This document shows positions 10,653 to 22,087 of a stretch of 64,000 bases of DNA, piece by piece. The number at the start of each line of letters is the position of its first letter. Position 1 is the first letter of the stretch. The stretch covers positions 97,112,024 through 97,176,023 of the forward strand of contig CM022945.1 in assembly GCA_012931725.1 (NCBI GenBank), written 5' to 3'. The position numbers and the translations under genes are program-made. The stretch comes from Litsea cubeba (taxonomy: Eukaryota > Streptophyta > Magnoliopsida > Laurales > Lauraceae). Under the pieces are notes generated by a model. The model saw nothing but the letters and a program-made list of their open reading frames with translations. It made no database searches and had not been told where the DNA came from.

Positions 10653-11763
10653 TCTTCTGATCACAAGAAATAAACATATGAATAGTTCTGTCATACCGCC
10701 ATATCTCATAATTTCATTCATGTATCAGAGAACATTTTCTTCATACAATTACCTATATATTGGCAATAAAAAACACACACCCTTGTTTCTTATGCAGAAA
10801 CAAGGATTATTAACCCTTTAATTTCCAAAGAAGTGCGAATATTAATATCTGACAAGAAGAAGATGCATATACTCTACAAGAATATTAATATTTGAAAAGT
10901 AGCCAATCTTAAACTGAAAATTCTTGAAGAATAATAGTTGTTTGTCTCATTCCGCTACTTTAGTATAATGCTGGACGTCGAAGGATGCTGGCAGGCTCTG
11001 CGACTGCTGGTCCTCTTCTGCTGAAGGTCGAAGGGCTCTTCTTCTTCTTCTTCTTCTTCCTTTTCTTTTTCCTGCTTTCCCAGTTGAGGGGCTGTTGAAT
11101 GGGATTATGTTTGGGGTTTTAAAATTTTCCTCTAATTTGAGAGGTATACGGGTAATGTCCATCAAATATGAGGAGAAAACCCATTCGGAGGGGGAAATTA
11201 CCAAAGAACAAAAAGAAAAGGAAAAAAAGAAACGAAAAAAAAGTAAAGACAACTTGTTTTGGCTGGAACAGACCTGTTTCTGTTGTTCCAGCCAGAATGG
11301 CTGATTTGCAGCCGGAATTGGCCGGAACACCTGGAACAAGCTAGAATGCTTTGGGACTGTATTCCCTTCCATTCTTTGTCAATCCTGGAATGTTCAGGCC
11401 AATTCCGGCTAGAACGGAATGGAATTGACAACTATGGCCCTTGGCAGTAATATTTGAAAAGTTCCCAACCTTAAACTGAAAACTATGGCCCTTGGCAGTA
11501 ACATTTGGTTTTGTCTAGTTCATCCACACCGGTAATATAATGCTTTAACTAGTTCTGTTAGTATAATCCTAGATGTAGCATAAAGACTAACGAACATACA
11601 GAACGGACTCATTTTCTTTTTCTTTCTTTTTTTTTTCTTTTTTTTTTTATAACAGAAAGGTCTCATTTTCGTTTGTAAGATTTGTTTTCTATCTAGTTAT
11701 CATTCCCAAAAAAAAAAAAAAGAAGATTTGTTATCCCCTGAAAAACTAGCACTCTCTCTCTCT

Positions 11764-11829
11764 CATGCAAGCACTTAACTGCTCCTCAATGTTCTTTTTT
11801 TCTTTTTTTTGGGCTAGTGGTACAGGTGT

Positions 11830-11885
<56 letters not shown>

Positions 11886-11944
11886 GCAAGCACTTAACTG
11901 CTCCTCAATGTTCTTTTTTTTTTGGGCTAGTGGTACAGGTGTGG

Positions 11945-11988
<44 letters not shown>

Positions 11989-12051
11989 GCAAGCACTTAA
12001 CTGCTCCTCAATGTTCTTTTTTTTTTTGGGCTAGTGGTACAGGTGTGGTAC
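11764..12051 (+). repeat. Three copies of a SINE-head unit separated by (CT)n microsatellites
   Basis: A ~68-bp unit (CATGCAAGCACTTAACTGCT ... poly-T ... GGGCTAGTGGTACAGGTGTGG) starts at 11764, 11883 and 11986. Between copies are pure (CT)n runs at about 11833-11882 and 11947-11985. The third copy runs on into the full SINE body. Confidence 0.85.
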
Positions 12052-12135
12052 TTTAACTTGAGGACCTATGGATCGATCCTAGGCATGTGAGTGAAACTAA
12101 GGTGCCAACACCACTCAACCATGAGTGTGTTAGCA
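12026..12135 (+). mobile_element. tRNA-derived SINE
   Basis: An A-box-like TGGGCTAGTGG (about 12027-12037) and a B-box GATCGATCC (12071-12079) are spaced about 34 bases apart, as in a tRNA-type pol III promoter. The body CATGTGAGTGAAACTAA, CAACACCACTCAACCAT and AGTGTGTT recurs with small changes on the minus strand at 55710-55838, which shows that it is a dispersed repeat. Confidence 0.65.
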
Positions 12136-14988
12136 TTGCTCCTCACTGTTCATTATCACTCATTTCACGAGCAATTACTATGTGAAGGTGTTAGGCCCAG
12201 TCTGTGAAGAAACTAGGCATATGACCTTTCTACTTTCCTACCTAAAGGATTCCACCAGAACACCCACACTATGCAGCCTAGAAGCACAGGCTCTCTCTTC
12301 TTATTATTATTATTATTTTTTACTTTATGGGTAACTTTTGCATTTTCCTACAGGTTTCATGGGAAAGGGGAGGGGTTGGGCATTCTTGATGAGAGAATGG
12401 AGCCCTGGTTGGGTTAAAGCAGGAAGCGAGAGGTCAACTGTCTGAGGACAATGGTTCTCCAACCTCTCCCCATAAAAATGAATTCAAGCATTTGAATAAA
12501 ATTGATGGCCACTTGCAGATATCTGTCCTTGTCCCTTATCTTCACTCCTTCGATCGAAAGCACGTTCCTTAAAAACCATTAGGAAAAATGAAAAGCATAC
12601 ACTAAGAGCTCTAATCAATAGAACCTTCCATTTATCAACAAATAACACTATCATCACACTTACATAGTTACATTACATTCTGCCAAGAATTTCCAACTAG
12701 AAATATCACCAATTCCAAAATCCCAAAACTTCTTGGCAGACAAAATCCAAGAGAACAGGGGCATTGATCTCCTTTGGTACAGAAAGAAAGAGAGAACACT
12801 TGAAGGTTAACAGATACAACAAGAAACAAACTACCATCCGAAACCAAGGAAAGCGCATAGGTTCTCCAAACTACAAGGGGAAAAACCAGGTGACAATGCT
12901 TCCTCATATCTCAAGAAAAGCATACTATATCAATGCAACCTACCCTAAGACCTTATTTTAACCTTGACTCGTAGATTGAGTTGAATTATTGACTAGTGAA
13001 ACCTGCCTCAAACCTAGTTTGATTGTTCATCAGCACTGCTAATTGGACAACATCAAACAACATCTGGACAGGTAGTAACTACAATTCTACTAGATTGATA
13101 CATGAGGGTGGCCCATCAATGATAGTGCAAAAACCGAGGTTTTAGGATGCAAAAATGCAACCGAGGATACCTCTTAAGAGTTTTTAGCACAAAAGGGCAA
13201 TCAAAATCAGCACATGGCCTATGTCTTGAGCCATATACCTTTTAGAGTCAACATTGAAGGAGCTTCCAAAGAAGTCCTCAGCAAAGGAGGAAGGAGACCT
13301 ATTCATCACAATAACTTTGATAGAAGAAACTGAAATTTCATTTGTGTCCTAATTGGCATTGAGGACGCACACGCTTAAACCTCTCACTATAGTGTCTTGC
13401 TCATCAACAACTAAAACACTTAAATCGAACTCCAACTATGACAATTTTTAGGACTTCCATTCCTGTAACGCTGAACTTGAAATCTGTCTAGCTTCCACTT
13501 TCAGCAACTAAGAGCCCAACTTCTCTCTAGTTTTCCAGTTTATTTTCTTTCCCTCTTTTAATTTTTTTAAAATGGATTCTCCGAAGTTCAATAGAGAAAT
13601 GATTCAAAGAAGAAGAGTCTTAATGTGGGATCATGATAATGACGACAGGTATCAAATTGCCATAAACATCGTTGAAGGTGATGGAATTCAACCACATCCA
13701 GATACTCCAAAAACAATGAACGACGCACTTGGACCCTTAATAATATAAGTTTTCCCCTTCTTGTAATCTTAAATCCAAATCTACCCAAATTTGGATTCTG
13801 GACTTAGTAAATTGTATTTGGGGAAATATCTTAATATACTTATGCTTACAAGTTTCTTTGGATCCCCACAATATCTGCATAAATCTGGGAGAAAGAGAAT
13901 TCAACATACTCGTCCATAACCTTTTTTTGTTGAAAGGAAAATTCAAAACCGAAATGAAAGGGAATTACTTTGGTAGGGTAGATCTGGAAGACGTAACAAT
14001 TGAAAGGAGAGTGACCCATCAATTAATCTGTTGAAACTTGAACTAGATAACCATTTTATAAGTCAGCTTTAAGCCTCCTATCTCAATGAAAATGGTACAG
14101 ATCCACCAAATAGAAAATATGGGCAAGCCTATAAGCTGTAAAGATAACAAAAGAGGCGTGACAGGGATCACGCACATGTGGCATAGATACGTGATAGATT
14201 TGTTTTAGGGAAATTAGTTTGTTACTCATGAAGAAACAATCATATATATATAAAAAAAGAAGTAATTGTTTGTGGGTGTGTGTAAGTAGAAAAGAATGCT
14301 CATCAAAGTACAAGAGTTGAACTGGGGTATCAATTTAGCTAAATGCTTGATACATATCTAATTGGCTGAAATTTACTCAAGAGGCTTTGGACTTGTATAG
14401 GACAGTATAATACAACCAAGTGAAAACAAAAGGGCACCAATCATTTCATCCAATAATCATGGAAAAATTGAAACCTCAGACGGATTTCTTCAAGGTATCA
14501 TTCTAAAATATGATTGATACAAGCAGCAAGGAAACATCTGTCACTTAAGAAAAAAAAAAAAATCAAACTACAGTTTTGGAAAAAGGAGGGAGGAAGCAAT
14601 CTTCCATATATCAAATTGATGCCAATTACTATTTATTTCACCATTTTCACCTCAAGAGCATGAACATTATAGAAAAAAAAAAAAAACCCTTTTTATTAAA
14701 TTTCTGATTGAATTCATGGAATTGGACTACTAACTGCAAAACCCAACAAGGAAATAAAGAAATCTCAATGATTGAATTACAACAAAAGCAAAAGGGAATT
14801 TACAGATCAATTCAAAAACATTAACTAACCAAACCCCAAATTAAAACAAACAAAACATGACCCAGATCAAATTAGAACACATGAAACTAGAAATCAAATC
14901 CTTGGGATTGGGGAAGGGAAGAAGGGGTAGAGAAGTATTTGCAATTAGACCCCTCGTTGGTTTTAGTTTTTTCGTTTTCATTTCTTAC

Positions 14989-15110
14989 CTTCGACTTCAA
15001 AAGTCTCCGCAGGTCGGAACTGAAGTCACCTGTGGCTGTGGGATTTGTTTGTGGTGAAGGATACGTGACATGACATTTCTTTTCTACTAGTGCAAGAGGA
15101 GAGAGATGGC
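14989..15110 (-). other. Candidate noncoding first exon, probably of the F-box gene
   Basis: On the minus strand, CTTTTGAAGTCGAAG is followed by GTAAGAAATG, a near-consensus donor (exon end 14989). Upstream lie CGCCACGTCA (an ACGT-core element) and a CT-rich initiator-like stretch CTCTCTCCTC. The exon has only a very short uORF. The next good minus-strand acceptor before a real ORF is at 10656. The link is inferred; the 5' edge is approximate. Confidence 0.35.
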
Positions 15111-15309
15111 GGCCTAAATGACGTGGCGTTTGGTGATTGGTGCTGATTCAACGTACGTACGGACCGGGCAGGAGTTTTGTAGAGGAATTGATCTAGGATT
15201 GTTTATTGTTTGGGTCGGACCTTAATTAATTGATAGAAAGCCCAAAGCTATACCCGGCTCGGACCGAGTAAGAAGGGGTTGTAATTTAGTTCTAATTACT
15301 TTAGAGTAA

Positions 15310-15393
15310 GAGCCCTGCTACTTGGAGGGATTCTTGGGACCTTGGGATCGGTCCAAGGACCGGTCCCAAGAATCCCTCCAAATAGACTTTTTG
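15310..15393. mobile_element. 84-bp fold-back element with 9-bp target duplication
   Basis: Arms CTTGGAGGGATTCTTGGGACC (15321-15341) and its near-perfect complement (15362-15382) form a hairpin with a ~20-base loop. The direct repeat TTAGAGTAA flanks it at 15301-15309 and 15394-15402. Nine-base duplications are typical of Mutator-like elements. Outer ends are less well paired. Confidence 0.55.
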
Positions 15394-15402
15394 TTAGAGT
15401 AA

Positions 15403-18400
15403 TTGTTAGAAAGCTCCAACGATTGATTCGGGCCAGCCCGATTGACTAAATGGGCAAGCTCGGGCCTTACGTTTACGATCTACATTGGGCTTGAGTTTCT
15501 AAAGTTGGGATGTGCCTCGGCTTTGCCTAAACTAGGCCGTGATAATAGGATTAGCACAATCTTATGAATTGTTAATTAATGCATTAATTATATTATTAAT
15601 CATGTGTTGAACCTACAGTGGGACCAACTCTTACGATATAAACTCAACGAAAGGTGACTAGAGGGGAGGGACAAGTGGACATCATTCAACATCTATTTTG
15701 AATGGTCTAGATTATCAATAAATAGGTGCCACGGTGGAGTTCACACATCCGAGTGGAGACCAGGCTGTAGGTGGGCCATTATCAATAAATCCAAATGGCT
15801 CAATATAAAGACCTCCGGGTATTGGTTCTGCCACACTGATGGAAATTGAGCCCATTGATATCCAAACATCTAATCCAACGGTGTACTAAATTAATCCAAC
15901 GGTGTACTATTTGACTGACAATCTTGGGTGAATGAATATGGGATATATATCTTATGAACGGTTGGGATTTCATTAAGTGGGCCTCACTGATCATTTTCCA
16001 GCTCATTTTGCAAAGCAGAGTCAGAGCTGTGACAGGGGATCCGGACTCTGAAAAGTAGAACAAGCCTGAATAGGAGTGGACTCCTGTGAGGACCACCTAG
16101 ATGAAGTGATAAGAGGGCAAAAGGATGGATAGTTTTAGATGAGGATTGATGTTAGAAGAAATCAGTGAGATCAATTGATCCCCATCAGTACTGGAGTTCC
16201 TCAAAGCTTAATTGCTACATGAAAATGCAAATTTTGTGACAAACTTCAGTGGTGAATAATGTTGAGAATAGTTTTAATTTAGAGCCATTGCTAGTTCAAG
16301 GTGGAAAAAGATTAGATTAATGACAGGCAGACACACCATCAGATTTTTCATAAATTTGATTTCTCACTTCCTGCCCACTTCTCATCTTGTCTAATCATAT
16401 GCTTTAATTTTCTTGAAAATAGGTCCATCTCTAAATGGGTGGTTGAAGCTTGACCCAGTGCCAATGAAGGGATGGGAGGGCAGTGATTTTGAGCGATCTT
16501 GATTTGTAAAGGGTGGGTCCCATCTAGCAGCCTGCACAACCTGTCTAGATAAGTGGGGCTCACTAGTTGAAAGCACCAAAGGCAACGTGGGACCCACTAG
16601 ATGATGGGCAGGATAGGTGGCAATGAGGATACTTGGGCTTCAGGTGATGGGCTCTGTATTTCTTTGATCGGTAATGAAACTATCATTAAAAAGAGGGCAG
16701 AATACAAAGAAGAAGATAAAAACAGAGAAAAACTGCAACAACAGGGTACAAGAGCCTTGTATATTTGCACCATATCTAGCCCCCAACTACATAACAGCAC
16801 CAACCCAAGGAGATAGCCTATCTTCTTAGAATTTCGAATAGTAATTACACAAGAATCACAAGATTGTACAGTTTCATCTGTTTTAAAGCCTTCATCAAGG
16901 GTTGACAGCCTTGGATGTGATGCTTACAATATAAAAAGGAATCTAGTTTTGGTAGATCTAGGTCTATCAATGGCAATGGACATGGTCCCTCCTGAATCCA
17001 TCAAAGCCCACATCTGATGACTAAGGATTTAGACTCTCCAATGGAGTCAACTGGTTAAGCTGGTCTCATTATTTACCGAAGTTTTTGGAACTCATATGTA
17101 ATGGATATATGGAAATTCTAAATGTTGGACTTTTGGAATGGCTCAAAATTCTATTATGCATGAATTCCTTGCTTTATTCATGCCCTTGCCTGAGAATTTC
17201 ATGAATCTTGAATTCCATAGATTTTCTTAGAAAACACTCACGCATCCCTACACACACCCACCCAAGTCCCTCACCAAATAAAGTAATAAACCATGAATTC
17301 CATAGTTTCCTTATTGGAATTACACATTTTATGCATCATAGTATATGGGACCCACTTCTTGTTCTTAGTGGTGAAGCCAGGTTGTTTGGGGACTTTGCCA
17401 CACTACCATTAACAATGAAATTTTTTTTCCTTTTTGTTCTCCTAAATTAGCATTTTAGAAAACTATGAGAAAACAAAGCCACATAATGTGCTCTTTATGG
17501 TACCTGTGGGTCCCATAAAGTTCTCGTGGAGCCCAACTCTTGCATTGCCACATCCAAGGGCCCACCCACTTCAAAGCACTTTTGGAATCACCTCCACTTT
17601 GGAGTCCAGATCCTCTGGTGCAGCTATTACACGATAACCGTGTAACAAATTGCTGAAAGTCCATCATAAGATAGAGATAATCCGGATCATTCATAATGAA
17701 TCCCATCCCCTCCAGTGATATATCCTCAAATTTCAGTTTAAACAGAATTTATCCCCAAACCCAATTGAGCACATGACAGAAATGTGACTGGGCACGGGCA
17801 CTAATGTGGCATTGCAGATGACAAGGCATTAATCGCAATTTCCTCTATGCGATCAACTAGATGGTGGGACCCACTCCTTTTGAACTAAAATTTGAGGATA
17901 TATAACTGAGTATAGTAATGGCAACAATTGATTTCAGACTCTAAATGTATATTTAATTATAATTCAATTTATACTCTAGATGATAACACCTAATCTTGAT
18001 TTTAGACCTCAAAACCTTTTTTTGTGAATTTTTTTGTATTGTGCTTTAATCCAATATAGAAACGAAAGAAAATGAAGTACATGCCATATATACTATAAAA
18101 AACAACAAATAACTAGAAAAATAATACAAAAGAAGAAACAAACATGAACATCATGCATTCTTGCACACAAAATGCTGATAGCAGTTTCCCAAATGCTGGC
18201 AGTCAAATAGCAGAATGGAGATAAATTAATGTAACTTCAACATTCTATTCATTTCAGAATAAACAGAAGGATACAATTGAGCAAAGCTCAAAAGCTGTAG
18301 GCATCCCAGAACCTAAGAAGCCTGATGCCATCATCCTTTGTAACAATTATGTACTATATATACAACGATAGATTAATGAGATGGAATGACCAACTTTGCA

Positions 18401-19671
18401 GCTAAAAGCATGTTCTCCTCCAGCCTCTAGCCTGATTTTATTAGATCCACCAAACAAAAGCAATAAAGATGCCTTGCCAGATTTAAGATCAACACATACC
18501 CATCTTAGCCAAAAGGCAGAGAAAGGTATAACAGATTCTCTCCCATCTGGTCAGAGGGAAGAAAAATGACCCAGAATAGGTACAATGTTGGATCCACATC
18601 TGAGTTATCACCGGTGTTCAAAGTTTCATGTTGCATTGCAGGAGAACTTACAGCTGGGACACACCAGAGATATGGCTGGGAGACAGATTTTGTACAAAAA
18701 AAAAATGAAATATTAGATATAACATGATTTGGATGCCTAGCACAATTTAAGTAACGTGGATTCTGATCATGTTTATCATGCAATCCAAAATTCCACATCC
18801 ATATGCATGGCATGCTGAAACCCACCACCATTGATTGGAGGACCTTTTTGCTCCTTAATAGGGAGTGGTTTTTTGACTCCACATTTTAATAACCATCCAT
18901 GTTGCAACTCACTATGATCCTCCAACTGAAGTGATTTTTAGAAAATGGAAACACCGGACTACACGCACGAAAAAAATATATATAAATAAATAAACAGTTT
19001 CTGGCTGAAGTTATGATGTGACGGATCAGGTTCGGATCCAGAGCCCCAAGACTTAACAGACTTGAATTCTATGATGAAGAACCTAACTTGGACACGGATA
19101 ATAAAACAGTAACTTTTATACTATAATCTTTCCAAAATACACTTGGCATATTTTTTATGGTTTTCTACACATTCAGGTTACAACCATGGACTCAAACCAG
19201 ATACCGACACATATAATCAGGATTTGGTCTGGCTATGAATCCTAGGAAGGGACTTGGACCCAACATGACCCTGGCCTATTTACATCCCTAATGGCTAACC
19301 CCTGGTGGCCATTGCAGATGAGTGTCCTGGATCTCATATGTTCATGGCATATGGAGATAGGACATTTGTGATAACTTTATACATTAGTTAAACACTGAAT
19401 CCTTTGCCAATGGGGTTATTGATGCTTAATAAGGCATAATATGATGTGCAGGATGGGCAAACACCATAGATAGACTTGTCAAGCCCGCATGCTCCACAAT
19501 TTTCCGCCATCTGCACCTGACAAATTCAATGTTTAAAGTGTTTCACACATTCTATGAACTTGCACAGTCGCACCACATTGCCCATGTCTGAAAACCATAT
19601 AAAAGAAACAAATAGAAATAAAATCACACACTAAAAATAAGCTTAGAAAAAAGAATGATTACCATTAGATC

Positions 19672-19702
<31 letters not shown>

Positions 19703-19704
19703 GT
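15403..19704. other. Intergenic region without a recognised gene
   Basis: AT-rich sequence with scattered GGGCCCAC/GTGGGACCC words and no convincing reading frame. Direct duplicate AATCCAACGGTGTACTA occurs at 15870-15909. A minus-strand U2-like fragment lies at 18502-18529. Part of the proximal end could belong to the extended 3' UTR of the tubby-like gene, but no good polyadenylation site was fixed. Confidence 0.4.
18502..18529 (-). pseudogene. Fragment matching the 5' end of U2 snRNA
   Basis: Minus strand reads ATACCTTTCTCTGCC then TTTTGGCTAAGAT. This equals the first 28 nt of plant U2 snRNA as I recall it, except for one base (CTCT for CTCG). Similarity fades after this point. Upstream there is no plant USE (TCCCACATCG) and no TATA at the expected distance, so it is a pseudogene fragment rather than a working snRNA gene. 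Confidence 0.5.
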
Positions 19705-20024
19705 GATCCAGTGGACCAATGTACGTAAGAGCACACCTCGCTGTGGGGCCCATCTGGGAATGGGAATAGTGGGGATTGGAAGATCTAGGTGGGCCCTACC
19801 TGTATGCAAAATACCTAATCATCCTAACCCGTTGATCAACAACCCACGAGGTTCAATGACTTTATATTAAAAAAAATGTAGTCGATCCAACGATCAAGTC
19901 TATTTGGATGAGGGCAAACCCTAAGATTTGGTTGCTATCAGAGGGAATCCCTGGTCCACTCATATGGGCGATTAGGTGGGACCCACTAGGCGGTGCGCAG
20001 CGTAAGAACCATGTACACTAGATC
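19705..20024. mobile_element. MITE-like element with imperfect terminal inverted repeats
   Basis: Left end GATCCAGTGGACCAATGTAC and right end (complement) GATCTAGTGTACATGGTTC pair imperfectly, and both lead toward CACACC/GCGCACC. It is embedded in a CA microsatellite on both sides, so the target duplication cannot be delimited. A related right end is seen at 21778. Confidence 0.4.
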
Positions 20025-20390
20025 ATACACACACATACTCCCCCCTTTTGCTCCCCTACTTTTTTAGGCCATGGAGCCCATCTTGAGCCAATCCAATCTA
20101 TTCACACACACACAACACATAATTGTTACAAGTCCAAATTTGACAATCATCCAACTTTTTTGTTTTTTGAATGGCGACACTCATCCAACTTTTGCTCACC
20201 GTTGGATTCAAATCCTAAAAAAATGATGCCTCTAAAACCATTAAACTTCAGGGCCAAAGATCAAGGTGTTCGGATCATCTAATGGAGTTTGAAATATAAA
20301 TATAGTAGGCCTTATCCATATCTTTCCTTCTAACAACATTCCATAGTTGTCAATTGTCATATATAACAGTGGGCCCCACTAGGAGGGTCG

Positions 20391-20461
<71 letters not shown>

Positions 20462-21291
20462 GCCTTGTTCCAACTATGTTGGGGTTGGCTACATGAATTA
20501 TGCTTATCCATTCTAATCCATCTAGAGCCAACTATGTTGGGGTTGACTACATGAATTCTGCTTATCCATTCTAATCCATCCCGAGCCAAATCCTCATAGA
20601 AGTTGCACTTCTTCAGATCTATTTTTATTAGCCTCATCCATGTCCTTTTCAGACAAACCCTTCCCCTTGTCAGGCCATCAACCTACATAGATAAACTTTT
20701 CCTTACCGATGTCGTTGCCGGCCTGCGTTGGACGTTGCCCAAACCATCTCAAATGGGTTTCTCTAATTTTCTCTCCTATTGATGCTACCCCTAAATGCTC
20801 TCGCAATCGCTCATTTTTAATTTTATCCTTTCTAGTTTTACTACACATCCATCTCAACACATCCATTTTGTGCATATGTTGCTTCTTGATTGGCCAACAG
20901 TCTGCTCCATAGGTCATAGCTGGTTTAATCACCATCTTGAAAAATTCTTTCTTAATCTTGTTGGCATTTGTCGGTCGCAAAGCACTTCAGAAGCAAATCT
21001 CCACTTTAATTATCTTGCTTTTGTCCTATGTTCGACATCTTCATTAATCTACCATCTTTACTAATTATCGAGCCAAGGTAACAGAATGAGTCTCTTATCT
21101 CTTGTGCTTCAATTCTCACAGTGGTTTCAGCTCTTTGTATATGCCCACTGAAGTTGCAATACATATATTCTGTTTTTATACGACTTATTTTAAAACCTTT
21201 GGATTCTAAAGCCTCTCGCCATCTCTCGAGTTTTGCATTCACACCATCTCTCGATTCATCCAATACTATACCATCTGCATACAACATACAA

Positions 21292-21327
<36 letters not shown>
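20391..21327 (-). mobile_element. 5'-truncated RTE-type LINE fragment flanked by (CT)n(AT)n
   Basis: Minus-strand translation gives the end of a reverse transcriptase: MLYADGIVL (21287 downward), ESRDGVNAKLERWREALES, GFKISRIKTEYM, FSGHIQRAETTVRIEAQEI and FCYLGSIISKDG. After a frame break come AMTYGADCWPIKKQH, RWMCSKTRKDKIKNERLREH, LGVASIGEKIRETHLRWFG. These are hallmarks of plant RTE LINEs. The catalytic box reads YADG instead of YADD, so it is dead. The 3' end is duplicated (a 60-base segment with CAACTATGTTGGGGTTG) and finishes in (GATGAT)n. Identical (CT)n(AT)n tracts lie on both sides. Confidence 0.85.
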
Positions 21328-21480
21328 GGGAGGTGCTCCTATGAGAGCATCTCTCACCTTACTATGAGAGATAAAGTGGGGGTCCTCACATCCATATCCA
21401 ATGCCAACAACTTCAATGTGAGGGCCCCCCACCTTATCTCTCATAGTAAGGTGAGAGATACTCTCATAGGAGCATCTCCC
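21328..21480. mobile_element. 153-bp fold-back MITE
   Basis: The two arms, starting GGGAGGTGCTCCTATGAGAG and ending CTCTCATAGGAGCATCTCCC, pair over about 62 bases with few mismatches around a ~27-base loop. It sits in an AT dinucleotide tract. Flanking nonamers ATATATATA and ACATATATA differ by one base, which would fit a Mutator-type duplication but is weak evidence in such sequence. Confidence 0.75.
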
Positions 21481-21500
21481 ACATATATATATATATATTC

Positions 21501-21778
21501 GTTATCTAGTGCACATGGCGTGCTCAGACACATGCTATCCCACCTTAGGGGATTTAAAGATCTACTTGGGCCCCTCCTCTTTGCAAAAAAACCAGCCCCA
21601 TCCGATCATCCTAACCTTATCATCCGGGGGGCTACAAGTTCAGTCCATCCAAATGGGGTGTGCAGCCAATCCAAGGTCCAGTCCATTTGGATCTATCAAA
21701 ACCCAATGGGCATGTGTACTATTTTGGTGGTGGTGCCCACTAGGAGTGCACATTATGTGCACTGGGCACATAGGATAA
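21501..21778. mobile_element. Possible MITE related to the one at 19705
   Basis: Left TTATCTAGTGCACATGGCGT and right end (complement) TTATCCTATGTGCCCAGTGC show weak inverted similarity. The right subterminal block CCTAGTGGG-CACC matches that of the 19705 element. Immediately follows the 153-bp fold-back, separated by an AT tract. Confidence 0.3.
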
Positions 21779-22087
21779 TTTTCATACACACACATCAGCA
21801 ACAATAATGATAATCCATCTACTAGGTACCATGTGAATGAACCACAAATCCAAGCAGATTCCCCCATCATCTTGGGTGGAGAGAAAAACTGAAAAAACAT
21901 GCCGAAGGTTTGGCTTTTCTGCCTCTCCATCCCAAACCAATACTTACAGTCTGACCAGAATAGTTCCAAATATCGATTTGGGAACAAAAGCATCATTGAA
22001 CTCATCAAATATGCCGGGACATCCAGACAGAACCTTAATCATATCTATTGATAGTTTGGGTTTATAGAAAATTTCCATACCTGTTTC

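Larger units (their letters stand above)
10657..14988. other. Probable 5' UTR intron of the F-box gene or intergenic DNA
   Basis: If the upstream noncoding exon near 15 kb splices to 10656, this 4.3 kb is a 5' UTR intron. It holds an Arg-codon-like CTT/AAG run near 11040-11070, a patch repeating CCGGAA/TTCCGG-like words (11260-11420), a poly-T patch (11610-11650), the SINE with its repeated head (11764-12135), and otherwise AT-rich sequence. No coding exon was recognised. Confidence 0.35.

Noticed and set aside
16600..16816. L1-like 3' end (GATCGGTAATGAAACTATCA with TTCTTTGTATTCT on the minus strand)
   Set aside because: The resemblance is limited to AT-rich tail sequence without any coding remnant or target duplication.
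20160..20230. TTCAAATCC as a tRNA B box
   Set aside because: No A box at the right distance and no cloverleaf could be drawn.
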